From Lysobacter sp. MMG2 (GTDB lineage: Bacteria > Pseudomonadota > Gammaproteobacteria > Xanthomonadales > Xanthomonadaceae), in NCBI RefSeq assembly GCF_016735495.2, contig NZ_JAERQY020000002.1, forward strand, positions 310,001 through 374,000: a stretch of 64,000 nucleotides of DNA, written 5' to 3'. A program made the translations under genes and the position numbers. Below the pieces are notes generated by a model. The model was not told the DNA's origin. It was given only the letters and a program-made list of their open reading frames with translations, and did not search any database. Positions 42,112-49,950 of the stretch are shown here, piece by piece (the stretch's first letter is position 1; each line of letters starts with the position of its first letter).

Positions 42112-42164
42112 TCCTAACGCCTGAATTAATCCGAGCCCCGAAGCGGCATCGACGGCGGTTGGCC
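42112..42164 (-). repeat. attC-like site 3 (right end clear, left arm weak)
   Basis: The minus strand reads CTCGGATTAATTCAGGCGTTAGGA three bases before the ATG at 42108. TTAATTCAGGCGTTAGG is close to the canonical right end of attC sites. A GGCCAAC on the other side is a possible partner core, but the left arm does not pair well. Confidence 0.5.
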
Positions 42165-42172
42165 ATCCGCCA

Positions 42173-42262
42173 AGTGTCCATTATGGGTCGAAAGCGGACA
42201 CTAGCATCGGCTCGGCCGCCCGGCCCACTTCCATGTCCGCTATCGGCCAGGAGCGGACATCA
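42173..42262. repeat. Paired-hairpin repeat H
   Basis: Units with loops TATGGGTCGAAA-like and ATCGGCCAGG, spacer about 33 bases. It starts 7 bases after the stop at 42269 and is followed by attC-like site 3. Confidence 0.9.
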
Positions 42263-42268
42263 ATGCCG

Positions 42269-42667
42269 TCACGCCGAGGGTAGGTCAGTGTTGCCCAGCC
42301 CTACGCCAAGGTAGGCATCCAGAACGAGGTCACGCAACGGTGTCGGTAGCCGATCGTAATCGCTTGCCCGCTCATCGAATTTCCAGTCCAAGCGCGTGGA
42401 AGTGTCGTACCCCGTGGCCACGGCATCGATCACAAGAAGGGTGCATGCCGCGAACTCGCGCGCGTGACCCGGCTTGAGGGAGTGTGCACCCAGCTCCACG
42501 ACTTCATACGGGTACCAATACTGCCCCTCGGAAAGAACGCCGTCCTGCTCGCGAAGGAGTTTAACCAGCTCGTCCAGATGCAAGTCCGCGTCCACGCCGT
42601 AGTCTCCCTCGGCGATGAACCTCAGCTCGGCATCCGTGAGTGAGTCGAGCAGGTCCTTCGTATCCAT
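42269..42667 (-). CDS. Unknown soluble cassette protein (132 aa)
   Basis: An acidic 132-residue protein with no signal peptide: MDTKDLLDSLTDAELRFIAEG, LDELVKLLREQDGVLSEG, CTLLVIDAVATGYD and FDERASDYDRLPTPLRDLVL. The acidity, size and single-gene context recall contact-toxin immunity proteins but no known family can be claimed. The ATG at 42667 follows GGGAGGCT. It is bounded by repeats H and I. Confidence 0.66.
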   Translation of the reverse strand: MDTKDLLDSLTDAELRFIAEGDYGVDADLHLDELVKLLREQDGVLSEGQYWYPYEVVELGAHSLKPGHAREFAACTLLVIDAVATGYDTSTRLDWKFDERASDYDRLPTPLRDLVLDAYLGVGLGNTDLPSA

Positions 42668-42693
42668 CCAGCCTCCCGTATCTGGCCGGACCA

Positions 42694-42780
42694 ACTGTCC
42701 GTTTTGGGTCGGAAGCGGACATTAGCATCGCCGCGGCGCGCTCGTCCGGCCGAGCGTCCGCTATCGGCCATAAGCGGCCC
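42694..42780. repeat. Paired-hairpin repeat I
   Basis: Units with loops TTTGGGTCGGAA-like and ATCGGCCATA; the last stem is worn. It lies between the stop at 42806 and the start at 42667. Confidence 0.88.
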
Positions 42781-42805
42781 CCCCACGCGCCGCCAGTCCC
42801 GGTGC

Positions 42806-43162
42806 TTACCTGAAAAGCAGGATGAGATGCGTCACCCGCCAGAAGAGCACTACATAGGCGGCGATAAGCAGCGTCTGCCACAAACGCGGCAGACCTGACT
42901 TCGAGAGGCGGTGTATGCCATCGGCGAGGTTCAGTAGCACCAACCCCGTGCCCAAAACAGCAACGACATAGCCGGTCGATCGGAAGGCCAGCGGCCCGAT
43001 GTCGCGAGGGTCGTGCTCTATCGCTTCCAGCCCCGCGGCCAGGACCAACGTGGCGACGACCAAATTGCGCGTGTGCTCGAAGATCGTGCGTGAGACGTCG
43101 CGCTCGAAAAGCACATCCCGCATGCGGCGCAACCAGTCAGCGTTCCATAACGTCACATCCAA
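42806..43162 (-). CDS. Integral membrane protein (118 aa)
   Basis: A 118-residue protein with three hydrophobic helices: NLVVATLVLAAGLEA, STGYVVAVLGTGLVLLNL and WQTLLIAAYVVLFW. The first 30 residues are charged. It begins with TTG at 43162, 9 bases after the outer-membrane protein gene, so it is the last gene of a three-gene unit with the sulfatase. Function unknown. Confidence 0.66.
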   Translation of the reverse strand: MDVTLWNADWLRRMRDVLFERDVSRTIFEHTRNLVVATLVLAAGLEAIEHDPRDIGPLAFRSTGYVVAVLGTGLVLLNLADGIHRLSKSGLPRLWQTLLIAAYVVLFWRVTHLILLFR

Positions 43163-43171
43163 TGCTCCGCG

Positions 43172-43924
43172 TCAGAACGCGAATCCATATCCGATTGCCG
43201 GCCCCTTGATCACCAGATCCGTGGAGACGCTTCGCGCCTGCGCGTCTACGTCGAGGTAGCGGTAGCCGAAGTACCACGCGCCAGATTTCATCTTGTAGTT
43301 CGCGACGATGCTCGTGTTCCACGTGCCATCCGTGTCGCCCCAGGATCCGTCAGCGCGCAGCGTCAAGCCCCAGCGCCCGCCAAAGGCCCATGTGTAGCGC
43401 GCGCCGAACATGAAGTCGTTGAACGACTCGTCCAGTTCCACGCGAAACTGCGGAACGCCGAGGGGCCCCGTCGGGGTGATTGTGCTGGCGATGTCCAGAT
43501 CGAGGTAACGAAGCCCGGCGAAGACCTCGCCTCCCGTGAAGCGTTGCCCGCCCGGGCTCCACACGGCAGCCGCTTCAAATAGGCGCGTGTCCAGGTCGGA
43601 CTCGGCCTGGAAGAACCGGCGCGTGGCGTCCTGAGACAGGCCCAGGTAGGTGAAGTCGGCGAACAGGCCGAAGTGCTCGCCCTGCCCCTCGGCATGCATT
43701 TGGAACGCGCCGTCGAGCTTGTCCACGACATCGCCGAAGCTCAGTCGCCGCGTGATCACCGCCGAGGCCGGAGGCGGCGTCTCGAGGTCCGTGCTGATAT
43801 CGACCGCCCATACGTAGGGGGCCACGATCCAGTCCCAGCGATCCTGGGCAGCCGCGGTGCCGCACGGGATGAGCAGCGCGACTGCAACCGGCATGACCCG
43901 CGTATAACGCTTCATCGCGATCAT
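43172..43924 (-). CDS. Outer-membrane beta-barrel protein
   Basis: A protein of about 250 residues with a signal peptide (PVAVALLIPCGTAAAQ) and alternating amphipathic strands (DWIVAPYVWAVDI, FGLFADFTYLGL, VFAGLRYLDLDI, DFMFGARYTWAFG, YFGYRYLDVDA) ending in YGFAF, the terminal phenylalanine typical of barrels. It probably forms an 8- to 10-strand pore or receptor. I chose the third-residue ATG (43924), six bases after GAGGAG. The gene is 44 bases downstream of the sulfatase gene, so it may serve sulfated substrate or product passage. Confidence 0.8.
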   Translation of the reverse strand: MIAMKRYTRVMPVAVALLIPCGTAAAQDRWDWIVAPYVWAVDISTDLETPPPASAVITRRLSFGDVVDKLDGAFQMHAEGQGEHFGLFADFTYLGLSQDATRRFFQAESDLDTRLFEAAAVWSPGGQRFTGGEVFAGLRYLDLDIASTITPTGPLGVPQFRVELDESFNDFMFGARYTWAFGGRWGLTLRADGSWGDTDGTWNTSIVANYKMKSGAWYFGYRYLDVDAQARSVSTDLVIKGPAIGYGFAF

Positions 43925-43968
43925 GGCCATCTCCTCTTCGTGGCGATTCTCAGGTACATCGGACGATG

Positions 43969-46350
43969 CTACTTGAGGTACTTCACGTCGAGCCGGTCGA
44001 TCGCGCCGTTATAGGCGAAGGGTTTCCGGTCGAAGTACGCCAGCGATACCGGCGAATAGCTGTCGCGGCCCACGTCGAACGCATCGTTGGCTGTGAACGT
44101 CAGCGGCGCCGAGCGTGGCACGCGGCCTTGCGCGACGGCCTTGCCGTTGACTCGAACTTCGACGTCGAGCGGGCCAGCGTGCTTGTCATCCGCCTTGCGT
44201 GTTTCGACCTCGATCCTGACCTTGCCGGACGGAAGCGGCGCCGACGAAGCCAGGTTGGTGCGTTCGACTTCGAACAGGTTGTACTCGTAGTTCAGCTTGC
44301 CCTGGTCGACCCACAGCGCGACCCCTCCCGAGAACGCGCCCAGTGCGTAAAGCACGCCTTGCGAATCCGGCTTCAGTTCTGTTTCGATGGTGACCAGGTT
44401 GCTGCGTGCGCCCACCTTTGGTGCGGTGAACTCGGGTACGGCGACCACTTCCTGCGTATAGCTGAACTCGGTGGCTGGGTTCGACGGCGCGTCTTCGGGA
44501 TGGAACACGACCGACCAAAGGCCGCCACCGACGGGCCAGACCTTATTCGCTTGTGCCTGCGTGTCGAACGACGCCTTGAGCGAGGCCACCTTGTCGGGAT
44601 GCTGCGATGCGACGTCCTTTGCCTGCGAGTAATCCGTGCGCAGATCGTGCAGCTCCCACGCATCCTGGTCGGGCGACCATTTGAAGATCGCCGGATCCAC
44701 GCCCGCCTTCCACGGCGTACGCGGACCGAACACGGAGGCGATCCACTCGTCCTCGTAGTATGCGCGACTGCCCATGATCTCGAAGTACTGGCCCTTCTTT
44801 CGACCGGGTGCCTTCGCCGAATCGAAGGTGTAGGCCATGCTCACGCCGTCAAGCGGGTCCTGCGTGACTCCGTCGACAAGCTTCGGCGGCGTGATGTCGA
44901 GCACGTCGTAGATCGTCGGCACGATGTCGTTGACGTGGTGGAATTGCGAGCGCGGGGTCTTGTCAGGCTTGATCGTTCCCGGCCAGGAAACGACCAGCGG
45001 AGTCCGCGTGCCACCGAAATGCGCGGCGACAAGTTTGGTCGAACGGTGCGGCGTCGAACCCGCCCATGCCCAACCGGCGTGATACATGTTGTCGGCCTTC
45101 GGCGATCCCAGCACGTCCATTCCGCCGAGCTCGTTCATCGTGCGGATGTGATCCTTGATTTCCGTAGCGATGCCGTTCTGCGCCAGCAGCTCGCTGATGG
45201 TGCCGTTCTGGCCCTCCGCGCTGGATCCGTTGTCGCCCCACACATAGAAGACGAGCGTGTTGTCGCGGATGCCCATCTGGTCGAGTGCATCGATGATGCG
45301 CCCGGCCTGCGCGTCGGCGTGCTCGGTGTAGCCGGCGAACACTTCCATCAGGCGGCGCTGGAACGGCTTCTCGTCATCGGGAATGTCGGACCACGCGACG
45401 AGTGTGTCGGGTCGCGGCGTCAATTCGGTGTTCTTCGGGATCCATCCCAGCTTCTTCTGTCGCGCGAACACGTCTTCCCGCATCTGGTCCCAGCCACCGT
45501 CGAACTTGCCCTTATACCGGTCGGCCCAGTCGTTGAAGATGTGATGCGGCCCGTGCGCGGCGCCGGGCGCCCAGTACATGAAGAATGGACGGTCCGGCGT
45601 GAGCGCGTGCACCTGCTTCATCCAAGCCACGGCCTTGTCGGTCATGTCGACGGTGAAGTGGTAACCCTCCTTGCCGTGCGAGGGATCGATGCGCACCGTG
45701 TTCTCCACGATTGCCGGCTCCCACTGCGACGATTCGCCGGCGAGGAACCCGTAGAAGTAGTCGAAGCCGATGCCCTCGCCCGCGGGCCAGTCGGTGTATG
45801 GTCCGACGGCAGTGGTTTCGTTCGCCGGCGTGTTGTGCCATTTGCCGAAGGCCGCCGTGGAGTAGCCGTAGTAGCCCAACACTTTCGCGGCGGTGGCCGA
45901 CGTGCGCGGAATTCGGCCCGTGTAGCCGTCCCAGTCGTTGGCCAGTTCGGCGATCTGCCCGTTGCCAACGCGATGGTGATTGCGCCCGGTCAACAACGAT
46001 GCGCGCGTGGGCGAGCACATCGCTGCGTTGTGGAAACGGTTGTAGCTCACGCCCTGCTTGGCCAGCCGGCTCAGCGTCGGAGTATTGATGACGCCGCCGA
46101 AGGTGCCGGGCAACGCCGGCCCGACGTCGTCGAGCATGATCACCACGATGTTCGGCGCGTTGGCCGGCAAATGCGGTTTCGCCGGGAGTGGGCTGTAGCT
46201 GGATTGTGCGATTGTCGGCCCCGCCTTGCTCCCGGACGGCTTTCGCGGGAAAGGCAGCGACTCCTGGGCGAATGCTGGCGCTGCGAAAAGCAGCGAGCCC
46301 AGGGCGAGAGCGAGATGGCGGACCTTAAATCGGCTGCGACTGGCGGGCAT
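43969..46350 (-). CDS. Arylsulfatase-type sulfatase
   Basis: A type I sulfatase of about 793 residues with a signal peptide (ends SLLFAAPAFAQ). The catalytic signature CSPTRASLLTGRN begins at Cys112, which must be oxidised to formylglycine. NIVVIMLDDVG near 65, FGKWHNTP and YVWGDNGSSAEG provide the metal and sulfate ligands. A C-terminal beta domain of about 200 residues follows the catalytic domain, as in long AtsA-like enzymes. No formylglycine-generating enzyme is encoded in the window. Start: GGAGGTTCGA before ATG at 46350. It leads a three-gene unit without internal repeats. Confidence 0.9.
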   Translation of the reverse strand: MPASRSRFKVRHLALALGSLLFAAPAFAQESLPFPRKPSGSKAGPTIAQSSYSPLPAKPHLPANAPNIVVIMLDDVGPALPGTFGGVINTPTLSRLAKQGVSYNRFHNAAMCSPTRASLLTGRNHHRVGNGQIAELANDWDGYTGRIPRTSATAAKVLGYYGYSTAAFGKWHNTPANETTAVGPYTDWPAGEGIGFDYFYGFLAGESSQWEPAIVENTVRIDPSHGKEGYHFTVDMTDKAVAWMKQVHALTPDRPFFMYWAPGAAHGPHHIFNDWADRYKGKFDGGWDQMREDVFARQKKLGWIPKNTELTPRPDTLVAWSDIPDDEKPFQRRLMEVFAGYTEHADAQAGRIIDALDQMGIRDNTLVFYVWGDNGSSAEGQNGTISELLAQNGIATEIKDHIRTMNELGGMDVLGSPKADNMYHAGWAWAGSTPHRSTKLVAAHFGGTRTPLVVSWPGTIKPDKTPRSQFHHVNDIVPTIYDVLDITPPKLVDGVTQDPLDGVSMAYTFDSAKAPGRKKGQYFEIMGSRAYYEDEWIASVFGPRTPWKAGVDPAIFKWSPDQDAWELHDLRTDYSQAKDVASQHPDKVASLKASFDTQAQANKVWPVGGGLWSVVFHPEDAPSNPATEFSYTQEVVAVPEFTAPKVGARSNLVTIETELKPDSQGVLYALGAFSGGVALWVDQGKLNYEYNLFEVERTNLASSAPLPSGKVRIEVETRKADDKHAGPLDVEVRVNGKAVAQGRVPRSAPLTFTANDAFDVGRDSYSPVSLAYFDRKPFAYNGAIDRLDVKYLK

Positions 46351-46568
46351 TCGAACCTCCGTCGGCACGCAGAGCGGGGGCTCTGCGCAGGTCTCATGGA
46401 CGCTGCCGCCAAGCTTTTGAACCGGGACCGCGGAACGCTCGGTACCGGCGCTTACGACCGCGTTCAAGCGGCGGTCAGCCTTATCAACTCGGCGTGAACA
46501 GTCAGTGAAAAGGCTCGTCAGTCCCACCGACGGCTGCTGAAAAACGCACTTGAGCTGTCCAAGTGGCC

Positions 46569-46600
46569 AGATGCCCGCTATCGGCCAGGAGCAGACATAC
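46569..46600. repeat. Single hairpin unit J
   Basis: GATGCCCGCT, loop ATCGGCCAGG, AGCAGACATA: one worn unit of the first type, 12 bases beyond the stop at 46613. The 220 bases from here to the sulfatase start contain no other feature that I can name. Confidence 0.75.
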
Positions 46601-46612
46601 GCAAACTACCGG

Positions 46613-47020
46613 TCAGGCCTGAATTTCGACATCCTCGAAGCCGGCGCCGCGAAGCACGTGCGCGATAGCGTCCACGATCGGGTCGGATTCTTCGATCCGA
46701 TTTTTCCCTAGCAACTTCTGCCAGAAGGTGCGCGATCGTTCGAGCATGACGTGCCACTCCCCGTAATTTGGACGAGCAGGATCTTCGTCCGAGTTGCCGG
46801 CGACACACATGAGGTAGGACGCGGCTTGATAGGTAGCCAAGTTGGCCCAACCGAAATCTTCCATGCAGATGAGGTCGGCCTCAACCCCCACCGAAGGCAA
46901 TGCAGTGGCGAGCCAGTTGGACAGGTCTTCACCGAAGCAACAATCATTAATGAAATCCGCGCCAACTACCGACAGGTTGAACTGCTCGGTTTTAAACGTA
47001 ATGTCGATCACGCAAGGCAT
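46613..47020 (-). CDS. Unknown soluble cassette protein (135 aa)
   Basis: A 135-residue acidic protein: MPCVIDITFKTEQFNLSVVG, DFINDCCFGEDLSNWLATAL, ADLICMEDFGWANLATYQA, WHVMLERSRTFWQKLLG and VDAIAHVLRGAGF. It looks like a compact alpha/beta protein and resembles small immunity-type proteins, without a nameable family. The ATG follows AAGGGAGT. It is flanked by J and K. Confidence 0.66.
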   Translation of the reverse strand: MPCVIDITFKTEQFNLSVVGADFINDCCFGEDLSNWLATALPSVGVEADLICMEDFGWANLATYQAASYLMCVAGNSDEDPARPNYGEWHVMLERSRTFWQKLLGKNRIEESDPIVDAIAHVLRGAGFEDVEIQA

Positions 47021-47063
47021 ACTCCCTTGTCTTGCTGGCTGAGGTTTACTGACCCCAAGCAGC

Positions 47064-47092
47064 CAATGTCCGCATTGGGTCGAGAGCAGCCC
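47064..47092. repeat. Single hairpin unit K, right end of the array
   Basis: AATGTCCGCA, loop TTGGGTCGAG, AGCAGCCC: a worn unit of the second type, one base from the stop of the HGG-motif gene. It is the right-most copy; none is seen in the replication module beyond it. Confidence 0.7.
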
Positions 47093-47093
47093 T

Positions 47094-47684
47094 TCAATCC
47101 CGTCGATTCTGCCTCAGGTTGGCTAAGGCCCGTTCTCTACCTTCCACAGTAATTGGACCAGTGGAGCACCCGCCATGCCATTTGCAGCGACATTTGCCTG
47201 GCTCGCTCTTTGCCTGGCAGGGTTGGCCATCCCGACGGCGCCGCGCACCGCAGACGGCGCGCCGACTCAAGGCACCGGCCTTGCTGTCGGCAAGCCTCGC
47301 GCCTCCACACCGCGGCAACTCTGGACCGAAGTCATACGCGCGCGCGTAATTGTTGGCCAATTCCGGGTGGGGAGCATCCGCACTACCGGACTCTTTCGCG
47401 CGCGCGCGCGGGCGCGATGCGTCCGGTAATTCCGGAAGCTCGCTTTGTTTGGTTTTTTGCGGTTTGTTTATTCCGGTCAGCATCGCCCATTCCGCCACAA
47501 TGGCGTCAATAACCGCACTGTTGGTCGCCGCTACCGATCCCGGCCGCTCCCTTGCCCGCTTGGCTGAGATGACGGTCAGCACCAGCGGGCTAGGCATGTA
47601 GTCAATGCGGGTCATTCGGGCCCGCCGCTGCCGTTGCAGTCGCGCCAAATCCGCCTTGTCGCCGCTCAGGTAGCCGTCAGTCAC
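47094..47684 (-). CDS. HGGxSTGP-motif protein
   Basis: A 196-residue basic protein. The C-terminal 45 residues (CGARRRRDGQPCQAKSEPG, CKWHGGCSTGPITVEGRERA) match the short Cys/His motif found in many phage and mobile-element proteins, possibly a zinc-binding DNA or RNA contact. The N-terminal half is charged and variable. The start is GTG at 47684, five bases after GGAGG, overlapping the upstream gene by 4 bases. It is the last gene of the replication module. Confidence 0.72.
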   Translation of the reverse strand: MTDGYLSGDKADLARLQRQRRARMTRIDYMPSPLVLTVISAKRARERPGSVAATNSAVIDAIVAEWAMLTGINKPQKTKQSELPELPDASRPRARAKESGSADAPHPELANNYARAYDFGPELPRCGGARLADSKAGALSRRAVCGARRRRDGQPCQAKSEPGKCRCKWHGGCSTGPITVEGRERALANLRQNRRD

Positions 47685-48181
47685 CGTGCCTCCCCCTTTC
47701 CGTATCTGAGGAGTGGGGGACGCGGGATCAGTCGACCAGCCTTGCGGCGGAAACACCAAGGGCAGGCGATCACCCGCACAGGCGACTCTGGCCAAAGCCA
47801 GACGGGGCCGCAGCCATCGCAGTTCACGACTTGCGTATAGCCGATCGGCACGCCCCCCGCGTCCATTTGCGCGGATCGTTGCAGCGCCCAAAGGTAGGCC
47901 CGCAGCGTGTCATCGTCCAGGCCGTCGCAGGCAGCCACGTCGGTATCGTCCAAGCCATTCACCCGTTCCGCCAGCAGCGGATCATCGGCCGCTAGGGAAA
48001 GCATGCGGGCACGTAGCTCGGCAAGCAGCAGCACGATCAGTTCCGGCTTCGCGACGGTCAGCCGTTCGCGGAGGTCGACGCGCAAGGTGCCGAATTTGGC
48101 CTCGACTCTCAGCCCGTCGCCGTGGAGGGCGAGCCGGACTCCACGACCGCGAAGCTCCCTGAGGAAGGTGGCAGCGGTCAT
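47681..48181 (-). CDS. TubC-docking-like / zinc-ribbon accessory protein
   Basis: A 166-residue protein. The N-terminus (TAATFLRELRGRGVRLALHG, VDLRERLTVAKPELIVLLLAE) matches the TubC N-terminal docking-like segment that is common in phage and plasmid primase neighbours. The C-terminus has a CDGCGP ... ACPWCFRR zinc-ribbon-like pair. The start at 48181 overlaps the helicase gene stop (ATGA). A role next to the primase/helicase is inferred from context only. Confidence 0.65.
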   Translation of the reverse strand: MTAATFLRELRGRGVRLALHGDGLRVEAKFGTLRVDLRERLTVAKPELIVLLLAELRARMLSLAADDPLLAERVNGLDDTDVAACDGLDDDTLRAYLWALQRSAQMDAGGVPIGYTQVVNCDGCGPVWLWPESPVRVIACPWCFRRKAGRLIPRPPLLRYGKGEAR

Positions 48182-49950
48182 AGGTCGATGATCTCCATGC
48201 CTTCGTCGGCGCCATGGATTTCCTCGACCTTCATAGATGCCCTCTCTTTTTGTGGGCATGTATGGGGCGCATGGGCATCTACGGGCGGCATTGCCCAGGC
48301 GACGCTACTGCCAGGGCCGAAGCCCGAACGTTTCGGCTTGATCCCGATTCGCTCCCGCGCTGTCCGCAGCGCCTTGTCGGATATGCCGGACAATTTTGCG
48401 AGCTTTAGTACCTCGCCAGCCGGCATAGCTCCGGATTCCAATGTGTGCCGCAGCCAATCCGTTGCTTCATCGGTGGCGCTGCGCTCGCTGTCAACCGCCT
48501 CAGCCTCCGCCAACAGTTCCCGCGCGCTGCCAGTGACGTATTCGGCCCACAGCACCTGCGAGACCGAGATGCCGGGGAAGCCGTCTAGTTCACCTTGTTG
48601 CAAGTCGTAAAAGAAACCACCGCCATCCGGACCGATGTTCGATTTCGCCCGCAGGATCACGCGCCGCTCTGGCCGGTCTCCGTCCGCCTCTTGTTTGGCT
48701 GTGACCATCACCACGCGCGCCAAAGCAGCAAACGCCAGCGACCCTGTGATGCGCTCCACGGGGTCACGGCCAGCCGTGCCCTTGCTGAAATGCGTGACGC
48801 CCAGAAGCGCACAGCGAAGCTCCGCGGCTAGGTCTACCAGCGGTTGAAGCCCGCGCCGCACCTCGGCGTTCTTGTGCGAGTCGCCTGCCACTGCCGACAC
48901 CACGGGGTCCACCACGATCAGGCGCACGTCGGGAATGGTTTGCAGCGCCTCGCGCAGGGAGTCTAGATCCTGCGCAGGGTCGAAGGGGTAGCGTTTTCCG
49001 GCTTCGGTCACACCCTCAACCACATGCACCCGCGACATGTTCGCGCCAGCGGCCCGCAGCCTGGGATTCAACGTGTCCGCATGGTCATCCTCTCCGGACC
49101 AGATCACCACGCTTCCCGCTTCCGCGCGTGACCCATCCGGCCAGCGTCCGCCCACGGTTACGGTGGCCGCCAAAGCGGTGGCAATCGTGGTCTTTCCCGT
49201 GCCTGGCGCGCCGCCGATCAAATGCAGCTTGCCGGCCGCCAGCCATCCGGGCCACAGCCAATCGACGGCGACTGGTTGGACGTCGCTGCCGCGCCTCAGG
49301 ATCACCCGAGGGGCAACGGCATCCCCTTCACTACTTCCGCCTACTTTAGAGAGAGGCAATGCCACCACGTCCGCAGCCGTCGCGGCAGGACGGTCACGCA
49401 GCCAATCCACGCAGTCCCCCTTATCGGGCAGATGCAGCGCGGCCACGTCCACGACCTCCACGCTACAGCCAAGCGCGCGCAGGCACTCTGCTACAGCGTT
49501 CGCATACTTCCTCCCAGCCTCATCGTGGTCAGGCCACAGCCGCGTGCTGCGGCCGCGCAGCGGCGACCAGTTCGCCGCGCCTGCGCTGTCAGAGCTTCCG
49601 CTGGTCGTGGCGATCAGCCCCCGCTCCGCCAGGGCATCAGCGCAGGCTTCACCCTCGACGATCCAGACCGTCGCCGCCGCGTCGGCACCCAACAGCTCCT
49701 TCAATCGATATAGCGGCTTTCCTTCGGGCGGCGCGTCCGGCTCCCCGATGACATAGCCCGCGCCGTCATAGCGCATCGGGCGAATCCATTTTCGGCCGTC
49801 GGAATGCTTGGCCCGAATCCGCCAAAAGAGCGGCTCTCCATCGGTGTCGCGGTAGCAGTGGAGCGCCGCAGGCTGGAATCCGTCGCGGATGGCAGGCGCG
49901 GCGAGTCGGCGCGCGGCTTCCTGCGGTGTCTCGACCATGACCGCGCTCAT
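48178..49950 (-). CDS. Toprim-AAA helicase (RepA-like) replication protein
   Basis: A 590-residue protein with a Toprim-like N-terminal half (IVEGEACADALAERG near 93, LWPDHDEAGRKYA) and a RecA/RepA-type ATPase domain with Walker A GGAPGTGKTTIATAL (near 245), IVIWSGEDD-like strand and LIVVDPVVSAVAGD as Walker B. The combination is typical of primase-helicases of satellite phages and integrative elements. It overlaps both neighbours by four bases. A C-terminal helix-turn-helix-like region (AGEVLKLAKLSGISDKAL) may bind DNA. Confidence 0.85.
   Translation of the reverse strand: MSAVMVETPQEAARRLAAPAIRDGFQPAALHCYRDTDGEPLFWRIRAKHSDGRKWIRPMRYDGAGYVIGEPDAPPEGKPLYRLKELLGADAAATVWIVEGEACADALAERGLIATTSGSSDSAGAANWSPLRGRSTRLWPDHDEAGRKYANAVAECLRALGCSVEVVDVAALHLPDKGDCVDWLRDRPAATAADVVALPLSKVGGSSEGDAVAPRVILRRGSDVQPVAVDWLWPGWLAAGKLHLIGGAPGTGKTTIATALAATVTVGGRWPDGSRAEAGSVVIWSGEDDHADTLNPRLRAAGANMSRVHVVEGVTEAGKRYPFDPAQDLDSLREALQTIPDVRLIVVDPVVSAVAGDSHKNAEVRRGLQPLVDLAAELRCALLGVTHFSKGTAGRDPVERITGSLAFAALARVVMVTAKQEADGDRPERRVILRAKSNIGPDGGGFFYDLQQGELDGFPGISVSQVLWAEYVTGSARELLAEAEAVDSERSATDEATDWLRHTLESGAMPAGEVLKLAKLSGISDKALRTARERIGIKPKRSGFGPGSSVAWAMPPVDAHAPHTCPQKERASMKVEEIHGADEGMEIIDL

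Noticed and set aside
46350..46527. 59-residue N-terminal extension of the sulfatase
   Set aside because: The ATG at 46350 has GGAGG at proper distance and starts a normal signal peptide; the extension would bury it.
35593..47092. CRISPR array
   Set aside because: The repeats are regular but contain genes rather than 25-40-base spacers, are internally palindromic, and no cas genes are present.
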